Of a DNA stretch of 5,327 nt, positions 1 through 5,327 are shown piece by piece. Positions within the stretch are counted from its first letter, which is position 1. Every line of letters starts with the position of its first letter. The DNA lies in contig JAKSAU010000824.1 of NCBI GenBank assembly GCA_022361535.1, forward strand, positions 1 to 5,327, in the 5' to 3' direction. Position numbers and translations under genes: made by a program. This stretch comes from Desulfobacterales bacterium. GTDB lineage: Bacteria > Desulfobacterota > Desulfobacteria > Desulfobacterales > Desulfobacteraceae. Under the pieces are notes generated by a model, which ran no database searches, had not been told where the DNA came from, and saw nothing but the letters and a program-made list of their open reading frames with translations.

Positions 1-95
1 TGATAAATTAAATTCATTAAATCAATTAACTTTAAATTGTTGAATTAAATTTTATGATAAGCGAAGGCGAATTTCGTATCTCCACACACTCACCC
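1..95. other. AT-rich non-coding flank
   Basis: No gene is supported here. The first 60 bases are extremely AT-rich with loose inverted symmetry (for example CAATT at 25-29 and AATTG at 35-39). Bases 48-60 hold a 13-base string that recurs inverted in the other intergenic region. Confidence 0.5.
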
Positions 96-127
96 ATCAA
101 AGAATCTCAAAATATTGAGATTTTGAT
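96..127. terminator. Hairpin at the 3' end of the 891-residue kinase, possible terminator
   Basis: AATCTCAA (103-110) and TTGAGATT (115-122) form a perfect eight-pair stem with a four-base loop. Allowing a two-base bulge (101-102), ATCAA (96-100) and TTGAT (123-127) extend it to 13 pairs, reaching the last base of the kinase stop codon. In the kinase's own direction the stem is followed by GGGTGAG rather than a T-run. On the plus strand it is followed by a T-rich stretch. It may therefore terminate a convergent transcript from the left, or protect the kinase mRNA 3' end. Confidence 0.4.
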
Positions 128-2802
128 TAATTTATTTCTTCGCCAGCCTCATTTAGAACGTTCCGTATTTTTTCAGATAGCTCTTTTAATAAAATCGGCT
201 TCATTATGAAATCTTTGATTCCTATATCTAATGCCATTTGCTCTGTGAACTTGTCACTATATCCGGTGCACATGATGATAGGCAAATCCTGGCGTAACAT
301 CAATAATTGAGAAACAAGTTTTTCACCGGGCATTTTAGGCATGGATCTATCTGTAATAACGAGATCAAAATCATTGGGGGAAGCCTTAAATGTTTTTAGC
401 GCCTCTGTGGGGTCGACTTCGGATTTGACTTTATATCCTAATCGCTTAAGCATCATTTCTACCATATCAATGATACTTTCTTCATCATCAACAAGTAGGA
501 CTTGCTCAGTTCCACTCGGAAATTCATATACTGAAATAGCATTATCCTTCTTTTCTGAAGAACTTGTCTCAATTGGGAAATAGACAGTAAATTTGGTACC
601 TTTTCCGGGCCTACTTTGTACTTGAATGGTGCCACCTATTTTTTCAACAATACCATGGACTACAGATAACCCCATACCGGTTCCCTTGTTTTTTTCCTTG
701 GTTGTGAAAAATGGATCGAAGATTTTCTCTACTACTTCCTTATTCATTCCTGTGCCTGTATCTGCAATTGTTAAACATGCATAATCTCCAGGAACTATCT
801 TCATACGATATTCATCCGAGGCTTTAATCTCTTCTTCTTTCAAAGTGACCTTCAAAAAGCCTCCATTCTCTTCCATAGCTTGATAGGCATTAGTTGCAAG
901 ATTCATTATAATCTGATGAATTTGTGTAGGATCGGCTTTGATACTTCCACATTTCGGATATATATCTTGTTTGATTTCGATTGTAGTGGGGATTGTTGAT
1001 CTGATAAGTTTTAACACTTCCTTTAAAATTGGCTGTATCTTCATTAAGTTTATTTCATGTTTTTCCTGACGGGCAAAGGTAAGAATTTGCTGCACTAAAT
1101 CTTTTGCCCGTACAGCACCTTTATGGATTTCATTCAAGCCTTCCCTTAATGGAGAATCATTGGGAATATCCGCCAACAACATTTCCGAATATCCTAAAAT
1201 TGGAAATAAGATATTATTGAAATCATGGGCAATACCTCCAGCCAGCGTTCCAATTGCTTCCATTTTTTGAGCCTGTAGAAGCTTTGATTGTAATTCTTTG
1301 TGCTTATTTTCCGCATGTTTAAGATCCGTCAAATCGTGGGCGCATACAACTATCCCATTTGAATTAGAATTTTTAGGTCTAACAGGATGATATGTTACAT
1401 CCATAAAACGCTTTCCAATACCTGTATAATTAAACCAAGACTGGTAATTTACGGTCTCACCACAAAGACATCGGTCGATATTTTCTTTGATTGCATCCTC
1501 AAATATTTCAGGACCCATCAGATCAGGTATGGAATTGCCGACAATCTCACTTGTCTCTTTTTGATGGGCAACCAAATACGCTTCATTTACAGCCTGATAA
1601 ACGTATTTATGATCAACAAACGACATCAAATCTGATGTACCCGACACTATTCGTTCATATTGTATTAGTCTTCGTTCAGTCTGCTTTCTACGTTGAATGG
1701 TAATGATTAGAGCACCTATAATCACTGACTGAATCGCCAGGAAAAAAACAACACTCCACACGAGAACTTTATTTTGATGATAAAATGTTTGAGGACGGTT
1801 TAAAACAATACTTTCCGGAGGCAATGCAGATAATGGGAGGGCATGCTGCTTTAAAGCCATGTAGTCAAATACAGGAACATTAGGACTGTTTTTTATAACT
1901 GGTATTTGTGATATCGCTTTTCCGTTAATTACCTGAATCGCCATATTTGCGGCAGTCTCTCCTTGTATGGAATAATGTGTTACAATTCCACCAACCACTC
2001 CATAGTCGATAAAAAAATCCCAGGCCGAATAAATGGGTTTATCACAGTGTTTGAGAATCAGTTCCATTTGTTCTTTTTGGGTAAACTGCCTGCCTTGGGC
2101 GTCCATGTAAAACGATAATTGCAGTAAAACCGTCCGCTCCGGTAGGGCTTCAAGTTTCTTGACCAACTCCCCAGCGCTTAAATTCCCTAAATCAATTATG
2201 TTTAATTGTTTTGGCAGACTAGGTGCAATTTGCTTGAACTTACTTAAGTTTGCTTTTCCTGTTGTGGTGGAATCACTGATTACACCTAAATGGGTTGTTT
2301 CGGGATGAAAATCAAGGGCTGTAAAGATGGTTTCTTTGAGGCTAATGTCCTCTGCAACACCTGTAATCAAAGACATGTTTTCAATCATAGAATCCTGATA
2401 ATTGTTAATTCCGCAAAAAACAACCGGTGTATTTGGAAAGATCTTGTCTCTGACCTCTACAATAAAATTGAGTGCATTATTATCAGCAACAATTATGATA
2501 TCAAATTCATTTCCATAAAATTTTTTCTGATACAGTTTTTCAATGGCCGGGAAAAGTGCATCCGGTGCAAATCGTTTTGAATCAAGGAATTCAAAATAAA
2601 AATCAACATCCATATTATGCTTGGAAAATTCTTTTCTGATTCCTTCAAGCATACGATCGGCTCCGCCATATCCGATGTGGTACGATGAAATTATCAATAC
2701 GTGATGGTTTTTTTCAGTTGAAAACGACGTACTGACAAATAAAAAAAAGAGACATAAAAATATACTGAACACTCTTTTCTTAGAGAATGAGCAAGTTGTC
2801 AT
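127..2802 (-). CDS. Hybrid sensor histidine kinase with periplasmic ABC substrate-binding-like sensor, PAS and C-terminal receiver
   Basis: Predicted inner-membrane hybrid kinase of 891 residues. In order: a signal peptide (KKR at 8-10, hydrophobic core about 11-28, no lipobox); a periplasmic domain about 33-335 resembling the ABC substrate-binding family of sensor kinases (SSYHIGYGGADRMLEGI at 39-55, VADNNALNFI at 105-114, VVFCGIN at 127-133, TGVAED at 147-152); one membrane helix about 346-369; a charged linker helix; a PAS domain about 381-495; a coiled linker; HisKA with H526 in AHDFNN; HATPase_c with N634/N638, DTGTGM at 681-686, FDPFFTTK at 695-702 and GTGMGL at 707-712; a receiver about 766-885 with D772/D773, phospho-acceptor D818, T846 and K868. 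All key catalytic residues are present, so it should be active. The ligand cannot be read from the sequence; family members are annotated by resemblance to uptake-system binding proteins. There is no DNA-binding output. The ATG start has a good ribosome-binding site, and its product begins directly with the signal peptide. The gene looks more AT-rich than the N-terminal half of its neighbour. Confidence 0.96.
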   Translation of the reverse strand: MTTCSFSKKRVFSIFLCLFFLFVSTSFSTEKNHHVLIISSYHIGYGGADRMLEGIRKEFSKHNMDVDFYFEFLDSKRFAPDALFPAIEKLYQKKFYGNEFDIIIVADNNALNFIVEVRDKIFPNTPVVFCGINNYQDSMIENMSLITGVAEDISLKETIFTALDFHPETTHLGVISDSTTTGKANLSKFKQIAPSLPKQLNIIDLGNLSAGELVKKLEALPERTVLLQLSFYMDAQGRQFTQKEQMELILKHCDKPIYSAWDFFIDYGVVGGIVTHYSIQGETAANMAIQVINGKAISQIPVIKNSPNVPVFDYMALKQHALPLSALPPESIVLNRPQTFYHQNKVLVWSVVFFLAIQSVIIGALIITIQRRKQTERRLIQYERIVSGTSDLMSFVDHKYVYQAVNEAYLVAHQKETSEIVGNSIPDLMGPEIFEDAIKENIDRCLCGETVNYQSWFNYTGIGKRFMDVTYHPVRPKNSNSNGIVVCAHDLTDLKHAENKHKELQSKLLQAQKMEAIGTLAGGIAHDFNNILFPILGYSEMLLADIPNDSPLREGLNEIHKGAVRAKDLVQQILTFARQEKHEINLMKIQPILKEVLKLIRSTIPTTIEIKQDIYPKCGSIKADPTQIHQIIMNLATNAYQAMEENGGFLKVTLKEEEIKASDEYRMKIVPGDYACLTIADTGTGMNKEVVEKIFDPFFTTKEKNKGTGMGLSVVHGIVEKIGGTIQVQSRPGKGTKFTVYFPIETSSSEKKDNAISVYEFPSGTEQVLLVDDEESIIDMVEMMLKRLGYKVKSEVDPTEALKTFKASPNDFDLVITDRSMPKMPGEKLVSQLLMLRQDLPIIMCTGYSDKFTEQMALDIGIKDFIMKPILLKELSEKIRNVLNEAGEEIN

Positions 2803-2806
2803 TCGA

Positions 2807-2812
2807 CCCTCA
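2807..2812 (-). promoter_or_regulatory. Ribosome-binding site of the 891-residue kinase
   Basis: Reading the minus strand, TGAGGG stands four bases before the ATG at 2800-2802. It is a good Shine-Dalgarno match and supports this start, which also places the signal peptide at the very N-terminus. The same bases contain an out-of-frame ATG (2811-2813) that opens a four-codon frame whose TGA overlaps the gene's ATG. That is probably coincidental. Confidence 0.7.
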
Positions 2813-2866
2813 TAGTTTTATTAAATATGAACACCTTTTCGTGAGGAAAAATTTCCCCAACCGTTT

Positions 2867-2880
2867 GATGTATCTACATC
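2867..2880. repeat. Palindromic operator-like site upstream of the 891-residue kinase
   Basis: GATGTA-TC-TACATC is a perfect dyad of six-base arms with a two-base centre. It lies about 65-78 bases before the ATG of the downstream kinase. Compact symmetry of this size is typical of dimeric regulator sites and is not expected to form a stable RNA hairpin. No second copy was noticed in the window. Confidence 0.35.
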
Positions 2881-2907
2881 TAACTCGTTTTGGTTTTTAT
2901 CATAAAA

Positions 2908-2937
2908 TTAAGGTAAGCTTTAAAAACATTACCTTAA
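2908..2937. repeat. Inverted repeat with nine-base arms in the intergenic region
   Basis: TTAAGGTAA (2908-2916) and TTACCTTAA (2929-2937) are perfectly complementary across a 12-base loop. Only two of the nine pairs are G-C, so an RNA hairpin would be weak. On the minus strand the second arm runs into TTTTATG, a short T-run, which makes a feeble terminator for the upstream kinase conceivable. A regulator-binding site next to the TATGAT at 2899-2904 is the alternative. Confidence 0.35.
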
Positions 2938-2961
2938 AAGAATGGTGAATGCAAAGAGAAT

Positions 2962-2985
2962 CGAAACATAACAGCTGATGTTTCG
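2962..2985. repeat. Inverted repeat with eight-base arms in the intergenic region
   Basis: CGAAACAT (2962-2969) and ATGTTTCG (2978-2985) pair perfectly around an eight-base centre that itself contains the palindrome CAGCTG (2972-2977). As RNA it would form a small hairpin 3' of the upstream kinase; as DNA it has nested two-fold symmetry. No T-run follows on the minus strand, so it is not a standard intrinsic terminator. Confidence 0.35.
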
Positions 2986-3039
2986 TTAACTATCAAATCG
3001 TATTTTTCGGTAAAAATTTAGTTAGAGAAAATAGTTAAC
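2985..3039. repeat. Inverted repeat abutting the previous one, with a nested small hairpin
   Basis: GTTAACTAT (2985-2993) and ATAGTTAAC (3031-3039) are perfect inverted copies 37 bases apart. The enclosed stretch contains ATTTTT-CGGT-AAAAAT (3002-3017). The left arm shares base 2985 with the neighbouring CGAAACAT dyad. On the plus strand the right arm is followed by a T-rich run (3042-3060), so the element is more terminator-like for plus-strand transcription than for the kinases. The long spacing and AT-rich arms make chance a real possibility. Confidence 0.3.
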
Positions 3040-3065
3040 CGTTTTTCTTATCTTTCTTTATCACA

Positions 3066-5231
3066 TCATTGCAGCAAGGTGTTGATGCGGTTTACATAAT
3101 CTATGTTCTGACAGGGTTTTGATAAATGATCAATATAGGGATCTTTTTGCTTGAGTTGTTTTATGGATTCAAGAAATTCAATATTCCCGGAGATAAATAA
3201 AATAGGTATTGTTTTGTTCTGTTTACGGATATACGTATAGACGTCTTTTCCATTTATATTCCCTGGCAAAATATAATCCAAACTGACAAGATCATATGGG
3301 TTTGATTCGAAAAGATCTTTAGCCGTCTGTCCGTTGGATGCTATATCCACCGTATGATGCAAAGGTTCCTGGGTCAGCAGCCTGTGTTGAACTTCAGCGA
3401 TTGCCGGTTCATCTTCTACCAGCAATATGGCGCACTTGGATCTGGGGCGGGTTGATTGAAGCATTCTTTTTTCTTCAACAGTCAATTCTTTTTCAACACA
3501 GGGTAATTGGAATATGACTTTTGTATATTTACCCAGTTCGGATTCAACCCGGACTTCTCCTTTGTGCAGTTCAATGTATTTTTTTACATTGGCCATGCCG
3601 TATCCTGTTCCCTTGATCCCTTTTTGAAAGGCACCTGTAATATCTTTACTGCCTTTAAGGGTAAATGAGGGCTCAAAGACTGTATCATCAATGTATTCTT
3701 TTGGGATTCCGCATCCATTGTCCCGGATTTCAAATCGAATATGTTGGTTGGCCGTCAAATTAATCCCAATGATAATCTCAGGATCTTGGGATAAGCTTAC
3801 ACCATGAACGGCATTATGAATCAAATTGACAAGCGTATGCTCGATCATACCAGGATCGGCCATGAGTTCCATACTTCCCTGCCATTCTTTCTTTATTGCG
3901 ATGCCTTCGAGATCTTTTTTGAGCAGATCCAATACGAATTCAACCTTTTCATCTAAAAAGAACCGTTCCTGCTTGGGTTCGGAGCTTTTGGCAAAAGCAA
4001 CCAGGTTTTTGGTTAAATTTCTTCCACGCAGACTCTGGTTAACTATCAGTTCAAAGGTTTTCTTTGTCTCTTCATCCCTGCAGTCAACAATCGCGAATTC
4101 GGCATGTCCCATAATAATTCCAAGAACATTGTTAAAATCGTGGGCCATTTTGCCGGCGATTTGTCCGACTAAAGCCAGTTTTTCGCGTTCGCTTGCAATC
4201 GCCTGGGCTCTGATATTTTTTTCGTCGATTTCTTTTTGTACAGTGATATCCCTTGTGATGCCGAGTATACCTGCTGATTTACCATCCTGGCCTTTGATCA
4301 GCCTGGCATGTATACTCGTCCAGATAACAGAGCCGTCTTTGCAGTATTGCTCTGCATCAAACACAACAGGCGACCATGCATCGGGATCTTGCCGTGCAAG
4401 TAAGGCGATTTTTTTGGCATACAGTTTTTCAATATGATCCAGAGATTCAGGAGCAAGAATGTCTTCGATGGTCTTTTCCAGCATTTCATCGGCCGTAAAT
4501 CCTTGCATCTGGTAAACAGACGGGCTCACGTAGCTGAACTTTAGATCCATATCCATGGTCCATATCACATCGGCGACATTGTCTGCCATAATCCTGTATC
4601 GCTTTTCGCTGGTATTCAGTCCTTCCAAAAGGGCAGATACAGATACGGCTGTAATCGCGTTGAGTACGATAAAGTTAACTATGGCAGCTATCATGGCCTG
4701 TGGTGTTTTAAAAAACGGAAAGTCATGGCCGATAACGCCTTGATGCATCAATCCTGATATTATCGCCAATGATACTCCATTCAATATAATGGCAGCCATG
4801 GCTCCGCGGTTTCCAGCAAGGACACCGGAAAGCACGGCAAAGGCGAACAGCCATGCAGGGCCTCCACTCAGCGGTCCCACAGATAGAATGACAGCAATAC
4901 CGATGCTATAGCAGGCAGCTAAAGTGATACCGGCTCTGATTTCAAACCGAATGTGATGGACAAAAAGTAGAATAAGGCAAACAACAAGCCCGGTTAAATC
5001 CGCTATGGCTAAGCTCCAGACATCTTCCCGTACAGCTAATACAACACCTGCTACTAGGGCAAACAATCCGAATGCCAGGCCGGCGATCAGCATTGCTGCC
5101 AGAATAAATGCCCGCCAGCGGTAGAGGCTTGACTGATCTCCGGAATACGGCCAAAGAAACCGCTCCGTCAAGAAACGATGGAATAACAAAATCCTTGAAA
5201 TCCCCAAACCGCGATATTCCTTAACGTTCAA
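3066..5231 (-). CDS. Hybrid sensor histidine kinase with six-helix membrane sensor, PAS and C-terminal receiver
   Basis: Predicted 721-residue inner-membrane hybrid kinase. A short amphipathic N-terminus precedes about six hydrophobic segments (near 41-67, 71-93, 97-118, 123-139, 143-162 and 179-203). They form a membrane sensor I cannot assign to a named family; its most distinctive stretch is GPLSGGPAWLFAFAVLSGVLAG (119-140). A PAS domain with a PAC-like end (GILGITRDIT, 321-330) spans about 207-335. The phospho-acceptor region has H364 in AHDFNN. HATPase_c follows, with N469/N473, DNGCGIP at 504-510, FEPSFTLK at 519-526 and GTGYGM at 541-546. The receiver, about 600-720, has E606/D607, phospho-acceptor D652 in LDYILPG, S681 and K705. 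All key residues are present. No output domain follows the receiver, so phosphotransfer to another protein, or feedback on the kinase, is inferred. The reading frame opens at TTG, just after an in-frame TGA at 5247-5249. No ATG occurs before M47, which is inside the first helix, so a non-ATG start is needed; TTG at residue 9 (5205-5207) is the main alternative. It lies 263 bases upstream of the other kinase on the same strand. Confidence 0.94.
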   Translation of the reverse strand: MNVKEYRGLGISRILLFHRFLTERFLWPYSGDQSSLYRWRAFILAAMLIAGLAFGLFALVAGVVLAVREDVWSLAIADLTGLVVCLILLFVHHIRFEIRAGITLAACYSIGIAVILSVGPLSGGPAWLFAFAVLSGVLAGNRGAMAAIILNGVSLAIISGLMHQGVIGHDFPFFKTPQAMIAAIVNFIVLNAITAVSVSALLEGLNTSEKRYRIMADNVADVIWTMDMDLKFSYVSPSVYQMQGFTADEMLEKTIEDILAPESLDHIEKLYAKKIALLARQDPDAWSPVVFDAEQYCKDGSVIWTSIHARLIKGQDGKSAGILGITRDITVQKEIDEKNIRAQAIASEREKLALVGQIAGKMAHDFNNVLGIIMGHAEFAIVDCRDEETKKTFELIVNQSLRGRNLTKNLVAFAKSSEPKQERFFLDEKVEFVLDLLKKDLEGIAIKKEWQGSMELMADPGMIEHTLVNLIHNAVHGVSLSQDPEIIIGINLTANQHIRFEIRDNGCGIPKEYIDDTVFEPSFTLKGSKDITGAFQKGIKGTGYGMANVKKYIELHKGEVRVESELGKYTKVIFQLPCVEKELTVEEKRMLQSTRPRSKCAILLVEDEPAIAEVQHRLLTQEPLHHTVDIASNGQTAKDLFESNPYDLVSLDYILPGNINGKDVYTYIRKQNKTIPILFISGNIEFLESIKQLKQKDPYIDHLSKPCQNIDYVNRINTLLQ

Positions 5232-5240
5232 TTCAATTCC
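5205..5240 (-). promoter_or_regulatory. Translation start region of the 721-residue kinase, two candidate TTG starts
   Basis: On the minus strand, the first possible start, TTG at 5229-5231, is preceded six bases earlier by only a weak GGA (5238-5240). The second, TTG at 5205-5207 (residue 9), is preceded by a stronger AAGGA (5218-5222), but ten bases away, slightly far. Both leave every membrane helix intact, so protein function does not decide between them. I kept the longer form. Either way the site looks inefficient, which suits a low-abundance sensor. Confidence 0.4.
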
Positions 5241-5267
5241 GACTTTTCATTTGTAAACATTAAAAAA

Positions 5268-5296
5268 ACGATACACGAAAGTATCAAATAAATCAA
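5268..5296 (-). promoter_or_regulatory. Candidate sigma70-type promoter of the 721-residue kinase
   Basis: On the minus strand, TTGATT (5291-5296) and TATCGT (5268-5273) are separated by exactly 17 bases. Each hexamer matches its consensus (TTGACA, TATAAT) at four of six positions. Transcription would begin near 5261, giving a leader of about 30 bases before TTG 5231. The surroundings are strongly AT-rich, which raises the chance of a random match, so this is a reasonable but unproven assignment. Confidence 0.35.
5270..5285. repeat. Short dyad (operator-like) overlapping the candidate promoter
   Basis: GATAC (5270-5274) and GTATC (5281-5285) form a perfect inverted repeat of five-base arms around a six-base centre. 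It covers part of the -10 and the spacer of the candidate promoter, where a repressor dimer would typically bind. Five-base arms are short enough to arise by chance. No regulator is encoded nearby. Confidence 0.3.
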
Positions 5297-5327
5297 AAAA
5301 TTATTAAAGGAAATTAAGAAGATAAAA

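Larger units (their letters stand above)
2803..3065. other. Intergenic region between the two kinases, no gene seen
   Basis: These 263 AT-rich bases separate the stop of the upstream kinase from the start of the downstream one. No convincing reading frame or RNA gene was found. The region has at least five small dyads, listed separately where clear; the weakest is GGAAA-AA-TTTCC at 2845-2856. A -10-like TATGAT lies on the minus strand at 2899-2904 without a good -35, and could start a transcript with a leader of about 90 bases. No canonical GC-rich stem with a T-run appears in the sense direction, so read-through from the upstream kinase remains possible. Confidence 0.6.

Noticed and set aside
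53..58. Plus-strand promoter at TATGAT
   Set aside because: No -35-like hexamer stands 16-18 bases upstream, and transcription would run antisense into the kinase 3' end with no plus-strand gene to serve.
341..583. Plus-strand open frame of 80 codons
   Set aside because: It is antisense to the receiver of the 891-residue kinase, has no ribosome site or recognisable protein features, and is explained by the real gene.
1387..1703. Two overlapping plus-strand frames of 82 and 70 codons, opposite the PAS region
   Set aside because: Both are antisense to the PAS and linker coding sequence and show no domain or start signal.
2290..2580. Plus-strand frame of 96 codons with several cysteines
   Set aside because: It lies opposite the binding-protein domain, and the Cys content does not form a recognisable metal-binding pattern. 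It is a shadow.
1770..2718. Reading the binding-protein domain as part of an ABC uptake system
   Set aside because: The domain is continuous with a membrane helix and a complete kinase, and no permease or ATPase gene is present. Sensing is the better interpretation.
2751..2802. Lipoprotein signal because of C17 in the N-terminal hydrophobic segment
   Set aside because: Residues 14-17 are I-F-L-C, which lack the small residue required before the cysteine in a lipobox. An ordinary signal peptide fits better.
3826..4437. Plus-strand open frame of 203 codons opposite the kinase core
   Set aside because: It lies wholly inside the 721-residue kinase gene, its translation is Ser-rich with no domain, and the opposing frame has unmistakable kinase motifs. 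It is a shadow.
4942..5154. Minus-strand frame of 70 codons with Arg and Cys
   Set aside because: It is an out-of-frame reading of the membrane-helix region of the 721-residue kinase. The in-frame protein with regular hydrophobic segments is the real one.

Overview
The window holds two long genes, both on the minus strand and both encoding membrane-bound hybrid sensor histidine kinases. Transcription order is the 721-residue kinase (5231 to 3066), a 263-base gap, then the 891-residue kinase (2802 to 127). No RNA gene, insertion sequence, CRISPR array or phage-like gene was seen. The style of the two proteins, an H-D-F-N-N kinase box with a C-terminal receiver and either a fused ABC-type binding-protein sensor or an unnamed multi-helix membrane sensor, is what I associate with anaerobic Desulfobacterota (Desulfobacter/Desulfobacula-like sulfate reducers). 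The base composition, low to moderate GC by eye, fits some of those genera. This assignment is inference; no marker gene is present.

Layout: bases 1-126 are AT-rich and non-coding, ending in a hairpin just past the stop of the 891-residue kinase. Bases 127-2802 encode that kinase: signal peptide, periplasmic ABC substrate-binding-like domain, one membrane helix, PAS, HisKA, HATPase_c, receiver. Bases 2803-3065 are non-coding and hold several small inverted repeats. Bases 3066-5231 encode the second kinase: six predicted membrane helices, PAS, phospho-acceptor domain, HATPase_c, receiver; it probably starts at a TTG codon. Bases 5232-5327 carry a plausible sigma70-type promoter for it, with a short dyad across the -10 and spacer.

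Working together: both proteins have the residues needed for autophosphorylation (H526; H364) and for phosphoryl acceptance on their own receivers (D818; D652). Neither has a DNA-binding or enzymatic output domain, and no separate response regulator or Hpt protein lies in the window. They are therefore likely to be the input ends of phosphorelays whose outputs lie elsewhere, or to use the receiver to modulate the kinase. One looks built to read a periplasmic solute; the other carries a membrane-embedded sensor plus a cytoplasmic PAS. The 263-base gap with its own candidate regulatory elements suggests that they need not be one tight operon. I see no clear evidence of a new system; the best leads are the two poorly characterised sensor domains and the dyad-rich intergenic stretch.
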